This document shows positions 19,697-28,453 of a stretch of DNA of 64,000 nucleotides, piece by piece. A model generated the notes under the pieces. It saw only the letters and a program-made list of their open reading frames with translations, was not told the DNA's origin and did no database searches. How positions within the stretch are numbered: the stretch's first letter is position 1; the number at the start of each line of letters is the position of its first letter. Source of the stretch: Methanosaeta sp. PtaU1.Bin060 (lineage in GTDB: Archaea > Halobacteriota > Methanosarcinia > Methanotrichales > Methanotrichaceae). The DNA is taken from contig MVRK01000031.1 in assembly GCA_002067365.1 (NCBI GenBank), forward strand, positions 1 through 64,000. The letters run 5' to 3'. A program made the translations under genes and the position numbers.

Positions 19697-20833
19697 TTGA
19701 GAGAGGAAGCCCTTCCCGAGGAGGAGGTGATGCGCATTCTGGAGGAGATGAGGTCAAAGGACCTCAGCTACGGCAGGTTCTTCTCCACCATGTGCACCCT
19801 ACCTCATCCCATCGCGGTGAGGGCCCACCAGATGTTTTTGGAGACGAACCTCGGGGACCCGGGGCTCTTTCCGGGCGTGGCTGAGATCGAGGCGCGCACT
19901 GTGAGGATGCTGGGGGAGCTGCTGGGCTGCCCTGACGCCGTGGGATACATCTCCACAGGAGGCACTGAATCGAATATTCAGGCCATCAGGGCGGCCAGGA
20001 ACGAGGCGGGGATAAAGGATGCGAACATAGTTGTCCCGGCATCGGCCCACTTCTCCTTCGACAAGATAGGGGACCTCCTCTGCCTGGAGGTGCGAAAGGC
20101 CGAGCTGGACGAGAGCCTCAGGGTAGATCTCGAGTCGGTCAGGAGACTGGTGGACGAGAGGACTGTGGCCCTCGTGGGGATCGCGGGCACGACGGAGTTC
20201 GGCCAGGTGGACCCGATCGGGGATCTGGCAGCTCTGGCGCTGCAGCGCAAAATTCATCTGCATGTGGACGCGGCCTTCGGGGGATTTGTGCTGCCCTTCC
20301 TCGATGGCGAGTGGGCCTGGGACTTCCGGGTGAAGGGGGTCTCCTCGATCACCATCGATCCGCACAAGATGGGGCTTGCGACGATTCCTGCGGGCGGCCT
20401 TCTCTTCCGCGGCCAGGACTGCATGAGCGCTCTTGAGACTGAGACATATTATCTGACGAAGGCCAGGCAGGCTTCGCTGACGGGGACGAGGAGCGGGGCA
20501 GCGGCTGCCGCGACCTACGCTGTGATGATGCACCTGGGCCAAAAAGGCTTCAGGGAGACCGTCGGCTACTGCATGGAGCTGACGAGGCATCTCGTCACCG
20601 GCGCAAAGCAGATCGGCATAGAGCCGTTCGTCGAGCCGGTCATGAACGTCGTCACCCTGAAGGTGCCAGATCCGGCAGGGGTGCGCGAGGAGCTGATGAG
20701 GCGGGACTGGCATGTCTCCATGACCCGCGAGCCGCACAGAGCTCTGCGATTGATTCTCATGAGGCACATGACCCACGAGAACGTCGATCTCTTCCTGAGG
20801 GACCTGGGAGATATTTGCACGAAGTCGGGATGA
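19697..20833 (+). CDS. mfnA: L-tyrosine/L-aspartate decarboxylase MfnA
   Basis: 378-aa PLP-dependent group II decarboxylase. In methanogens MfnA makes tyramine for methanofuran; related archaeal enzymes make beta-alanine from aspartate. Key features are MFLETNLGDPGLFPG, YISTGGTESNIQAIRAARNEA, HVDAAFGGFVLPF and the PLP-lysine motif ITIDPHKMGLATIPAGG. The frame is open upstream inside ppsA, but TTG 19697 is the first start after the ppsA stop and gives the expected N-terminus; a later ATG (19730) would remove conserved residues. Its last ~140 bp are repeated at 21632-21771, beyond the toxin-antitoxin pair. Confidence 0.93.
   Translation: MREEALPEEEVMRILEEMRSKDLSYGRFFSTMCTLPHPIAVRAHQMFLETNLGDPGLFPGVAEIEARTVRMLGELLGCPDAVGYISTGGTESNIQAIRAARNEAGIKDANIVVPASAHFSFDKIGDLLCLEVRKAELDESLRVDLESVRRLVDERTVALVGIAGTTEFGQVDPIGDLAALALQRKIHLHVDAAFGGFVLPFLDGEWAWDFRVKGVSSITIDPHKMGLATIPAGGLLFRGQDCMSALETETYYLTKARQASLTGTRSGAAAAATYAVMMHLGQKGFRETVGYCMELTRHLVTGAKQIGIEPFVEPVMNVVTLKVPDPAGVREELMRRDWHVSMTREPHRALRLILMRHMTHENVDLFLRDLGDICTKSG
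20689..20829 (+). repeat. Direct repeat, left copy (3' end of intact mfnA)
   Basis: This stretch of the intact mfnA recurs in the same orientation at 21632-21771 with about 90 percent identity by eye. The two copies bracket the toxin-antitoxin genes. The left copy belongs to a complete reading frame, so it is the functional one. Confidence 0.85.
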
Positions 20834-20889
20834 CGATTCAAAGTGCTGAGAAGCAAATGGCGATCAGGCTTTTGATCCCAATCCAGAAG

Positions 20890-20898
20890 CTTAAAATA
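20890..20898 (+). promoter_or_regulatory. TATA-like box of the toxin-antitoxin pair
   Basis: CTTAAAATA lies about 25 bp before the ATG at 20919, the archaeal TATA-to-start-site distance. No Shine-Dalgarno precedes the ATG, so a leaderless transcript is likely. Confidence 0.45.
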
Positions 20899-20918
20899 CT
20901 CGCGAGATTAGTATTTTA

Positions 20919-21068
20919 ATGATGGCTGGAACTGCTGAGATGCTGAAGAACATGCTGCCCTACGGTGGCGCTGTCAATATCCACGGAGAGATAACGTGGT
21001 GCGTCACTGAGGATGAGTTCAATGAGCTGAAGCGGCATTTAGAAAGCATCTTCGATGAAGCCCATTAA
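20919..21068 (+). CDS. Small putative antitoxin upstream of a PIN toxin
   Basis: A 49-aa open frame (begins MMAGTAEMLKNMLPYGG, ends ESIFDEAH; 20922 is an alternative ATG). It overlaps the start of the PIN-domain gene by 14 bases, a classic antitoxin-toxin arrangement with translational coupling. The acidic C-terminal helix (TEDEFNELKRHLESIFDEA) could wrap around the toxin. No known antitoxin family is recognisable. Size, overlap and position support a real gene; function is inferred from context. Confidence 0.65.
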   Translation: MMAGTAEMLKNMLPYGGAVNIHGEITWCVTEDEFNELKRHLESIFDEAH

Positions 21069-21546
21069 AGTAGCAATAGACTCAGCGATCTTCATCTTTT
21101 GCTTCAGATCCGACCGGGAGGATATCAGGCCCGCGAACATGCAAAGACTTCTGAACCATTTAAGCGGATCTCCAAACATATCCCTCTTGGTGCCTATTTC
21201 AGTGATCGGCGAGAGCGTCATTGAATGCCTCAGAGGAGAGAAAGAAAGCGCTGGCCACGATCTTGATGAACTCCATGAGCTGATCGATTTTTGGGGCACA
21301 CTAAACCTCAGCTTTCTCTATCCTAACGCACTGGCGGCCGATGCCTGCTATAGATTGGTCGAGAAGTACAAGAAAGCCGAACGAATAGACTACCGGTTAA
21401 CTGATACCGATCTAGTCCATCTGGGATATGCGTTGGCCTATAACGTGGACTACTTCATAACTACTGATACGAAATTGAGGTACTATGTTCCCGAAAGGGC
21501 AAATCTGTGTATAATCAATCACGAAGAGGCTAAAGATATCATCTAG
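21055..21546 (+). CDS. PIN-domain protein, VapC-like toxin
   Basis: 163-aa PIN-domain ribonuclease-like protein. Acidic metal-binding residues sit where expected: an Asp in KVAIDSAIFIF near the N-terminus, a Glu in ISVIGESVIECL, an Asp in LTDTDLVHLGYALAYNVDYF, and TTDTKLRY near the C-terminus. VapC toxins cleave RNA at a metal-dependent site. It overlaps the 49-aa gene upstream. The pair lies between the intact mfnA end and a decayed duplicate of that end, suggesting arrival as a cassette. Confidence 0.82.
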   Translation: MKPIKVAIDSAIFIFCFRSDREDIRPANMQRLLNHLSGSPNISLLVPISVIGESVIECLRGEKESAGHDLDELHELIDFWGTLNLSFLYPNALAADACYRLVEKYKKAERIDYRLTDTDLVHLGYALAYNVDYFITTDTKLRYYVPERANLCIINHEEAKDII

Positions 21547-21631
21547 GGCGGCAGCAGGTTAACAATACCAAAAAGCTATATTTTTAGAAAGGCGCACATT
21601 GGCGCAAGAGAGATGTATCCAAAGGATTCAT

Positions 21632-21771
21632 GGAGCTGATGAGGCGGGACTGGCATGTCTCCATGACCCGCGAGCCGAACAGGGCGCTGCGATTGATTCT
21701 CATGAGGCACATGACCCACGAGAACGTCGACCTCTTCTGAAATACCTGGGAGATATTTACGCAAAGTTGGA
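21632..21771 (+). pseudogene. Decayed duplicate of the mfnA 3' end
   Basis: About 140 bp matching mfnA 20689-20829, for example RRDWHVSMTREP, LRLILMRHMTHENVDLF. It differs by about a dozen substitutions and a one-base deletion that turns LFLRDL into a premature TGA. It has no start and no upstream mfnA part. It lies about 85 bp after the PIN gene. It looks like the displaced original end, or a leftover of duplication, after insertion of the toxin-antitoxin cassette. Confidence 0.85.
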
Positions 21772-21933
21772 GACAAGAGATCATCTCATGTCTGTAAGTT
21801 TTCACGAATGCCCTCAATGGTGGGTACTTATTTCATCCTTGGAGGTCCTTTTGTGGCGGTATAGGCGAGGTGGTTAGCGCTATTCAAGATGGTAGATATA
21901 ATCATTGATCAAATCAAAAAGCATTTTGAACCG

Positions 21934-22164
21934 TTATAATTGATTGGATTTGATTAAATCTCTTACATATGAGTCATACGAGTATGTACATTCGACATAA
22001 TTTTTTAATTCGGATTTATTTTTCATTCGTAACTGTTTATACATTTGGATGAGAAGATTATCTCCAATAGTCTTATGAGTGGACCCCATGCTCATTTTTG
22101 TGCCAATTTGAGTAATCTTGCCATTGACCACCAAATTGTACCTATGATGATCCTTGTTTTTCAA
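21934..22164 (-). CDS. HicA-like small toxin candidate
   Basis: A 76-aa frame from TTG 22164, with DHHRYNLVVNGKITQIGTKM, STHKTIGDNLLIQMYKQL and a C-terminal VECTYSYDSYVRDL. The His-rich strand, the NGK turn and the following IGD.LL..M.KQL helix resemble HicA-type mRNA interferases, but this is recognition from memory. The same frame stays open upstream and encodes ITPEKRDKIDAALTRKGFQK, which looks like the missing N-terminal helix, yet no ATG, GTG or TTG opens it; a lost start codon or a non-standard start is possible. It is AT-rich and directly follows the 358-aa gene. Confidence 0.5.
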   Translation of the reverse strand: MKNKDHHRYNLVVNGKITQIGTKMSMGSTHKTIGDNLLIQMYKQLRMKNKSELKNYVECTYSYDSYVRDLIKSNQL

Positions 22165-22232
22165 TTTTTGAAATCCTTTCCGTGTTAATGCAGCATCGAT
22201 TTTATCTCTTTTTTCTGGCGTAATTCCACCTA

Positions 22233-23309
22233 CTATTGGCCAAACAAATCGATAAGTTTTCTTTTTAAGGATACTGCTTTTGCAGTCAGTTCTTGCTCGT
22301 TCAAATCTTTATAAGTAATATATTCACTATACAAATCCTCAATGAACATTTTTTTGGCTTTCTCTACAGTTAAATCAACACCATATGCACCTAAATCATC
22401 ATTGCCAACGACCCAATAATCGGATTCATTATCATATCTTTCATAAGACAATTCGGCCACTATTTCTGTTTTAAGCTTCAATCCATGAATCGAATCTATA
22501 CAGATCTTATTGCTGGGTTCTATTTCATCTAAGTCTGAAACCTCCAGCGATCTTTTTTTATTTCCTACGCCTGTAAGCCGAATTGGAACTCTATTGGCTA
22601 GATATTCCAATATTTGATGTCGTTTCTCCTCTGGCATTTGAATTTTGACTAATTTTCCAGACCAATCCTTGACAAAAAAGCTTGGAAAAGGAACATCATC
22701 CTTGATTCTAGATATCACTCCAAAAATCTCTAATTCATAGTTTTTCATTTCTTCTCTTAATAATTGTTTAACTCTTCTTTTCAGGAGTTCATCATGTAGT
22801 TCTATTTCTGAGGATCTACCATTTATATTTTCAAAACTAATCTCAGCTTCTTTGCCTTCCGGCGGTATAATCTGCGTGAGGCAATTCAGCGTGGTTATCC
22901 TTGATCGTGGATCTTCGATTTGCTTCTCGATTTCTTTTTTTAATTGGTCATATTCTATGTCCTTATGCGGAAGCAAACCAAGGAAAATAGATGCCTTTTC
23001 GAATGTAGGAGCCTGCAACATTACATCATCAAATGTCGGCACGAGCAATGCAGGCGATAATTCCATTACGACGCTGCCTTCTTTGAAACTCACATTCAAT
23101 TTATAAAGTTCCTCAATTCGCCTGGTGCGTCTGCCCAGACTCCGAGCGTCCTCCGAATTCGCAATAGAATAAACCAATCCTTGCACATTCAGTAGGATTT
23201 TGCCTACAAGTTGTGCAGGTGCATTGCTCAACGAGATAGATTCCGCCGCTAATTTATAAATTATTTTTGGTGGTTCTCGGTTGCTTTGCACATTGCTATG
23301 GCCCATCAC
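22233..23309 (-). CDS. Unknown AT-rich protein, possible HicB-like C-terminus
   Basis: 358-aa protein I do not recognise over most of its length. Base composition is far more AT-rich than the neighbouring genes, suggesting recent transfer. The C-terminal ~75 residues (VAELSYERYDNESDYWVVGND, then DLTVEKAKKMFIEDLYSEY) have the strand-strand-helix pattern of HicB-type antitoxins, and the HicA-like frame follows at once. The middle part (residues ~130-270) is charged and has a beta-rich look (PFPSFFVKDWSGKLVKIQM; RLTGVGNKKRSLEVSDLDEI), like a small OB or nucleotide-binding unit. No signal peptide or membrane segment. Confidence 0.7.
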   Translation of the reverse strand: MMGHSNVQSNREPPKIIYKLAAESISLSNAPAQLVGKILLNVQGLVYSIANSEDARSLGRRTRRIEELYKLNVSFKEGSVVMELSPALLVPTFDDVMLQAPTFEKASIFLGLLPHKDIEYDQLKKEIEKQIEDPRSRITTLNCLTQIIPPEGKEAEISFENINGRSSEIELHDELLKRRVKQLLREEMKNYELEIFGVISRIKDDVPFPSFFVKDWSGKLVKIQMPEEKRHQILEYLANRVPIRLTGVGNKKRSLEVSDLDEIEPSNKICIDSIHGLKLKTEIVAELSYERYDNESDYWVVGNDDLGAYGVDLTVEKAKKMFIEDLYSEYITYKDLNEQELTAKAVSLKRKLIDLFGQ

Positions 23310-23554
23310 TAGTCCATTCGTCTAGGGATTAATTATATCTTTCCTACCAAGAGTTCCATTTCTTCTTCAATAGCAAAGTTATGTTCCTTTTCTTAATCCT
23401 CAATCACTTAGCAGCCTCTTTTCTAAATCGCGAATCCAGTTCATCGTCTATTATTAAGCTGATGCGCACCATAACAGTCCCATGTCCCGAAGCATTCATA
23501 TAGAAGTTTAAACACCTGGAATCTCACTTGATCCATCGTTTCGGAGGAAAATGA
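23310..23554. promoter_or_regulatory. Intergenic region with thermosome promoter
   Basis: AT-rich spacer between the minus-strand island gene and the thermosome. GAAGTTTAAACACC around 23506-23518 is the best TATA candidate for the thermosome, about 45 bp before its ATG. GGAGG precedes the start by seven bases. I see no RNA gene here. Confidence 0.4.
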
Positions 23555-25201
23555 ATGGCAGGACAATTTGGTGGAACACCCGTACTAATTCTCAAGGAAG
23601 GCAGCCAGAGGACAGCTGGCCGTGAGGCACAGAGATCGAACATCATGGCAGCGAAGGCGGTTGCCGGCGCAGTCAGGACCACCCTCGGGCCCAAGGGCAT
23701 GGACAAGATGCTCGTGGACACCATGGGAGACGTTGTGATCACAAATGACGGCGTCACTATTCTCAAGGAGATGGACATTGAGCACCCCGCAGCCAAGATG
23801 ATGGTCGAGATCGCCAAGACCCAGGACAGCGAGGTCGGCGACGGCACGACCACAGCAGTCGTTCTCGCAGGCGAGCTGCTGAAGCAGGCCGAGGGGCTGC
23901 TGGAGCAGGAGATCCACCCGACAGTCATCGCGGCAGGCTACAGGGCAGCGGCAGACAAGTCCATGGATATCCTGAAGGTAATCGGCGTCAAGGTCGCCCC
24001 CAAGGACGAGGAGCTCCTGAAGAAGGTCGCCATCACCGCCATGACCGGCAAGGGCTCCGGCACAGCCCGCGAAGAGCTGGCAAACCTCGCAGTCCAGGCA
24101 GTACAGTCTGTCGTCGATGAGGACGGCAGCGTGGACATCGACAACATCACCGTCGAGAAGAAGGTCGGAGGCGGCATCACCGACTCCCAGATCGTGCGCG
24201 GCGTAGTAATCGACAAGGACAGGCTCCATCCCAACATGCCCAAGAAGGTCTCAGGCGCTAAGATCGCGCTGCTCAATGCTGCCATAGAGATCGAGAAGAC
24301 AGAGGTGGACGCGAAGATCGAGATCACCTCCCCGGATCAGCTCCAGGCTTTCCTAGACCAGGAGGAGACGATGCTGAAGGACATGGTCGACCGCATCGTC
24401 AAGACTGGCGCAAACGTCGTCTTCTGCCAGAAGGGCATCGATGACCTGGCCCAGCACTTCCTGGCCAAGGCCGGCATCTACACAGTGCGCCGCGTGAAGA
24501 AGAGCGATATGGAGAAGCTGGGACGCGCCACAGGCGGAAGGGTTGTCACGAGCATCCACGACCTGACGAAGAATGATCTCGGCAAGTCCCAGATCGTCGA
24601 GGAGCGCAAGATCGGAGACGAGAAGATGACATTCGTAGAGGGCTGCGAGAACCCGAAGTCAGTCTCCATCATCCTGCGAGGCGGCACTGAGCACGTCGTC
24701 GACGAGCTGAACCGCGCCATGGAAGACGCTCTGAGGGTCGTAGGCGTCGTCATCGAGGACAAGATGCTGGTGCCCGGCGGAGGCGCGCCCGAGGTAGAGC
24801 TGGCGCTGCGCCTGCGCGAGTACGCTGCGACCGTCGGCGGGCGAGAGCAACTGGCCATAGAGGCCTTTGCAGACTCAATGGAGATCATCCCGAAGACCCT
24901 GGCGGAGAACGCCGGCCTCGACCAGATCGATTCCCTCGTGGCCCTGAGGAGCGGTCACGAGAAGGGCGTGAAGACATCAGGCCTCGACATGGACACAGGA
25001 GAGCCTGTAGACATGCTGAAGCTAGGCGTAGTCGAGCCCCTGAGGGTCAAGACCCAGGCGATCAACTCAGCTGCCGAGGCTGCAGTCATGATCCTGAGGA
25101 TCGATGATGTCATCGCCTCCAAGTCCGGAGGACCTGCTGGTGGCATGCCCGGCGGAATGGGCGGAATGCCCGGCGGAATGGGCGGAGAGGACTTCGATTA
25201 A
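23555..25201 (+). CDS. thsA: Thermosome subunit (group II chaperonin)
   Basis: 548-aa group II chaperonin, assembling into double-ring ATP-driven folding chambers in the cytosol. Conserved motifs: [25 protein letters not shown]-type [34 protein letters not shown] and the late [16 protein letters not shown]. The tail is a Gly-Met repeat ([16 protein letters not shown]) ending EDFD, as in other methanogen thermosomes. ATG 23555 follows GGAGG by seven bases; an out-of-frame ATG lies at 23551. No other chaperonin gene is in the window. Confidence 0.97.
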   Translation: MAGQFGGTPVLILKEGSQRTAGREAQRSNIMAAKAVAGAVRTTLGPKGMDKMLVDTMGDVVITNDGVTILKEMDIEHPAAKMMVEIAKTQDSEVGDGTTTAVVLAGELLKQAEGLLEQEIHPTVIAAGYRAAADKSMDILKVIGVKVAPKDEELLKKVAITAMTGKGSGTAREELANLAVQAVQSVVDEDGSVDIDNITVEKKVGGGITDSQIVRGVVIDKDRLHPNMPKKVSGAKIALLNAAIEIEKTEVDAKIEITSPDQLQAFLDQEETMLKDMVDRIVKTGANVVFCQKGIDDLAQHFLAKAGIYTVRRVKKSDMEKLGRATGGRVVTSIHDLTKNDLGKSQIVEERKIGDEKMTFVEGCENPKSVSIILRGGTEHVVDELNRAMEDALRVVGVVIEDKMLVPGGGAPEVELALRLREYAATVGGREQLAIEAFADSMEIIPKTLAENAGLDQIDSLVALRSGHEKGVKTSGLDMDTGEPVDMLKLGVVEPLRVKTQAINSAAEAAVMILRIDDVIASKSGGPAGGMPGGMGGMPGGMGGEDFD

Positions 25202-25457
25202 GCCCTTCACCTCCTTTTCCTTCAATTTTCAGGGCCCTTTGCGGCTTCGCAAGGCTCCATAAGCTCTTTTTTGTGCCCGGAATCATAAGCGCCATATTCT
25301 TAGGCGAATAGTGCTTGCCATCCGCACCTCTTCTCGCCTGCCAGCCTCAATCACACACCATATCTCCAATGGGCATCAAGGCCAACTTTGCGCGAGGGGT
25401 AGATCATCCGGCTCAAAAGCAAAAGGGTTATCTCTTTTCTCGGAGGATAGGCCCCTG

Positions 25458-26378
25458 ATGGAACGCAGGCTTTTGATGAAGGGCAAGGTTAAGGAAGCCT
25501 ATCTAAGCGGCAATGAGCTGGAGTTTCTCTTCACCGACCAGATCTCAGTCTTCGATAAGGTCATCCCGAGCATCATCCCCTTCAAAGGCGAGACGCTCTG
25601 CAGGGAGAGCGTCTACTGGTTCAAGCGTGCCGAGCAGATGGGCATCAAGACCCACTTCCTGGAGTACCTCCCGCCAAGCGGAATGCTCTGCAGGAAAGTG
25701 GATATCCTTCAAACCGACCGGATCTCAAGTCAATCCAAGAACTACCTGATTCCCCTGGAGTTCATATGCCGCTGGTATGTGGCTGGATCTCTCTTCGACA
25801 GGGTAAAAGCCGGGGAGATTCAGGCCGACGCCCTGGGCTTCGCCGCGGGCCACAAGGTTGAGTATGGGGAGAAGCTGCCCGAGCCCTTCCTGGAGGTCTC
25901 GACAAAGCTTGAGAAGACAGACAGGCTGCTTTGCAAGTCTGAGGCCCTCGAGATCTCCGGCCTCACGCCGCAGGAGTACGAGGAGGCGAAAGAGGTCGTG
26001 CTCAGGATCGACGAGGAGATCGGCCAGAAGGTCGAGGCTCGCGGCCTCATCCATGTGGACGGCAAGAAGGAGCTGGCCCTCGATCAAGAGCGAGAGATCA
26101 TGGTCGTGGACGCCTATGGCACCGCTGATGAGGACCGCTTCTGGGACAAAGCCAGCTACGACGAGGGGGAGTTTGTGGACCTCTCCAAGGAGTATGTGCG
26201 CCAGCACTACCGCAGGATCGGGTACAAGGACCTGCTCTACGGCGCGAGGGCCGCAGGGTCTCCTGAGCCGCCCATTCCGGCGCTTCCACCCGAGATGGTG
26301 CAGGAGACGAGCAGGATTTACATCAGGCTCTTCGAGAGGATCACAGGAGAGAAGTTCACGCCCGCGAAGAAGATCTGA
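25458..26378 (+). CDS. purC: Phosphoribosylaminoimidazole-succinocarboxamide synthase
   Basis: SAICAR synthetase of 306 aa, joining aspartate to CAIR in purine synthesis. Motifs: KGKVKEAYLSGNELEFLFTD at the N-terminus, SVFDKVIPSIIPFKGE, PLEFICRWYVAGS, EVSTKLEKTDRLL and DQEREIMVVDAYGTADEDRF. The open frame extends to 25311, but the first ~49 codons are unlike the family; ATG 25458 has GGAGG 11 bases upstream, and ATG 25476 is a second option. About 50 residues at the C-terminus extend past the bacterial core, as in many archaeal and long-form PurC proteins. Confidence 0.93.
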   Translation: MERRLLMKGKVKEAYLSGNELEFLFTDQISVFDKVIPSIIPFKGETLCRESVYWFKRAEQMGIKTHFLEYLPPSGMLCRKVDILQTDRISSQSKNYLIPLEFICRWYVAGSLFDRVKAGEIQADALGFAAGHKVEYGEKLPEPFLEVSTKLEKTDRLLCKSEALEISGLTPQEYEEAKEVVLRIDEEIGQKVEARGLIHVDGKKELALDQEREIMVVDAYGTADEDRFWDKASYDEGEFVDLSKEYVRQHYRRIGYKDLLYGARAAGSPEPPIPALPPEMVQETSRIYIRLFERITGEKFTPAKKI

Positions 26379-26502
26379 TAGAAGCTGAAAAGAAAGAATA
26401 AGTCAAGGATGATCGAACGGGAAAGGATTTAAGAAAGTCCCGCCTTTCCTTTTGCAGAGCGATGCAAAGTCGTATTTCAAAATGATGTTGGGAGATAATG
26501 AC

Positions 26503-27495
26503 ATGAAGCGCTTATTCCTGTTTCTTGTGATCGCCGTCGCATTGGCAGTCTCTGGCTGCACCGAAAAGGGGCCGGGCGACAATGCGCCAACTCCTGGAGA
26601 GATAACAGCCAAGGCTGTGAGTGCAGCGAACAATCTGAGCGCATATAGCCTCACAAGCTCTGTTAATGAGACGCTGAAGCTGAAAGCCAACGAAGAGAAC
26701 GCAACAACTGAGAGGTTCGTGACGATCTCAAACGGCGTCGAGGCCAAATTGTCCATGAACCTGACGAGCTTCATGGCCAAAGCGGTCATGATAACGAGCA
26801 ACTCAACTCAGATAACCGGATCGCCCGCCAATGGCAGCTCTTCAGAGATGTATGTGTATCAGATCGGCAACTCGACCTATGTGAAGGACGAGATGGGCAA
26901 GTGGACTCACCTGAAGGACCCGAGATCGGCAAAGGAGATCTGGGCCAATGGCAGCAACAACCAGGTCCTGAACCTTGCAGTGGGCGTCAATAGCTCTCAG
27001 ATCGAGGTCGTCGGATCCGAGATGATCGATGGAGAGGATACATACAAGCTGAAGATCACATCACAGAAGGATGATTACAGCATTCGCGACAACATCGCCA
27101 TCGAGGAGGCCAGCAAGGCCGCTGATATACTGACCCGCCCGCCCGAGAACATCATTCCCATACCGTCCATCAACAGCACAGAGCTGAACGAGACAGGCAA
27201 GATGGAGAAGCTCGTCTGGATCTCCCAGAAGACATACCTGCCTGTGAAGTATCAGAGCAGCGTGAGCTTCAATATGAGGCCATTGATAGAAGGATTCATC
27301 GACCTAGCGTCAAATAAAAATGTGAAATTCAATCAGTCGGTGAGCCTGGGAGAGATGTCAGTGGACATGGTGACGACGGATCAGTACTCCGACTTCAACC
27401 TCCCTGTGGCGATAGCTCCGCCCGAGGATGCCCTCAAGACAGAGCCAATAGTCCCAAGCTCGATCCAGGCAGTCCCACAGGCCACTGCAGCCTGA
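26503..27495 (+). CDS. Secreted lipoprotein, LolA/LppX-like fold suspected
   Basis: 330-aa lipoprotein. A short positive N-terminus, a hydrophobic segment and a lipobox (LAVSGC, Cys at about 20) direct membrane anchoring outside the cell. The mature part begins with a Pro/Gly linker and has many N-glycosylation sequons (NLS, NES, NGS, NSS). Repeated beta-strand features (YVYQIGNSTYVKDEMGKW; VWISQKTYLPVKYQ) resemble archaeal lipoproteins with a LolA-like half barrel; that is inference. ATG 26503 is preceded by GGGAG; upstream frame (TTG 26452) is leader sequence only. A wHTH regulator follows 24 bp downstream. Confidence 0.8.
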   Translation: MKRLFLFLVIAVALAVSGCTEKGPGDNAPTPGEITAKAVSAANNLSAYSLTSSVNETLKLKANEENATTERFVTISNGVEAKLSMNLTSFMAKAVMITSNSTQITGSPANGSSSEMYVYQIGNSTYVKDEMGKWTHLKDPRSAKEIWANGSNNQVLNLAVGVNSSQIEVVGSEMIDGEDTYKLKITSQKDDYSIRDNIAIEEASKAADILTRPPENIIPIPSINSTELNETGKMEKLVWISQKTYLPVKYQSSVSFNMRPLIEGFIDLASNKNVKFNQSVSLGEMSVDMVTTDQYSDFNLPVAIAPPEDALKTEPIVPSSIQAVPQATAA

Positions 27496-27519
27496 GAAAG
27501 AAGATTTGAGAGGGGAAGA

Positions 27520-27990
27520 ATGGGAGAAACATTGGAGAGGCTCTTCCTCAGGGAGAAGCCCGCGCAGGCTCTCCTGGCGGTGGCTGAGATCGAGCCTGCT
27601 TATGCCGCTCTCGTGGCCAAGCGCATCGACTCCACCTTCCCCCACACATCCAGCATCCTCTCTCAGCTGGAGGGGCAGGGCCTGATCAGCTCAAGGGCTG
27701 AGGGAAGGGTGAGGTACCTGGAGCTCACCGACCGCGGAAAGAAGGTTGCTGGTGCCCTGCGAAACCTCTGCGACCTTCTTCAGAGGCCTGATGAACATTG
27801 GACGAGGCTGGAACGCCTTCGTCAGGCCATGCAGGCCGCATCTTCACCAGGCCAGAACGCGAGCGCCAACGCCCTCAAAATAGGGCCGCTCCGTCGCGAT
27901 CTGGCGGTGATGAGAGGGCAGGATGACGAGATGCTGAGAGCCGCCGCGGAGGAGCTGGACGGCCAGATCATGACGGCTCTTCGCATCTGA
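27520..27990 (+). CDS. Winged-helix transcriptional regulator
   Basis: 156-aa DNA-binding protein with an N-terminal winged helix: AQALLAVAEIEPAYAALVAKRI (helices 1-2), FPHTSSILSQLEGQGLI (recognition helix), SRAEGRVRYLELTDRGKKVAGAL (wing). The C-terminal half (QAMQAASSPGQ..., EELDGQIMTAL) is helical and may dimerise. It is MarR/ArsR-like but not assignable to a subfamily. Good Shine-Dalgarno GAGGGGAAG before ATG. It probably shares a transcript with the lipoprotein gene upstream; the targets are unknown. Confidence 0.8.
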   Translation: MGETLERLFLREKPAQALLAVAEIEPAYAALVAKRIDSTFPHTSSILSQLEGQGLISSRAEGRVRYLELTDRGKKVAGALRNLCDLLQRPDEHWTRLERLRQAMQAASSPGQNASANALKIGPLRRDLAVMRGQDDEMLRAAAEELDGQIMTALRI

Positions 27991-28010
27991 GACCATCAGG
28001 CAAGACTGCT

Positions 28011-28328
28011 CTGAAAGCAAAAGACGCCTGGTTCTTCAAGAGCTGCCAGAGGAGAGGATGCAATCCCGGCTGTGACAAAAGACAGATGCCCATGTGCTCG
28101 GCCTGAATCCCATCTCCGGGCCCTGGAAAAAACAGGGCACTCACATCCCTGAAGCGCCTGCTGCCCGAGTTCTATGGGGCTCCTGAGGACGAGGAGCTTC
28201 TCCTTTCCAGGGCCCAGAAGGAATCAGCGCACGAGTCTGGGCCCCCGACAATTGCAGGCGGGAGATGTTTCCAACTCTATATTGGAGATGCGGCGACCTG
28301 TGCAAGCTGGAGGCAACCCCATAGATGA
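28011..28328 (+). pseudogene. Broken reading frame with internal TGA
   Basis: One frame runs from about 28011 to the stop at 28326 with a single TGA at 28104. Before the stop it reads KDAWFFKSCQRRGCNPGCDK then RQMPMCSA; after it PGPGKNRALTSLKRLLPEFY and APEDEELLLSRAQKESA. The Cys-rich part suggests a metal-binding protein. There is no start codon or Shine-Dalgarno. A decayed gene is the simplest reading; selenocysteine recoding is not supported. The whole 460-bp gap (27991-28453) otherwise shows only the promoter of the next gene. Confidence 0.35.
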
Positions 28329-28453
28329 CAATTATAAATCCAAAATCCCTTGAAATTGCCGGGTGAAATCAAATGGATAAAATGTATATAATCGAAAGAC
28401 AGATGCATCTAATAGTATTAATAGGCTTATAAACAACCAAATGGGGGTATGAG

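Noticed and set aside
19799-20776. 325-codon minus-strand frame opposite mfnA
   Set aside because: Shadow of mfnA; its only relative in the window is the shadow of the mfnA fragment at 21576-21776.
28104-28106. TGA as selenocysteine codon
   Set aside because: No start codon, no obvious SECIS hairpin, and no sign that this lineage uses selenocysteine; a decayed gene is simpler.
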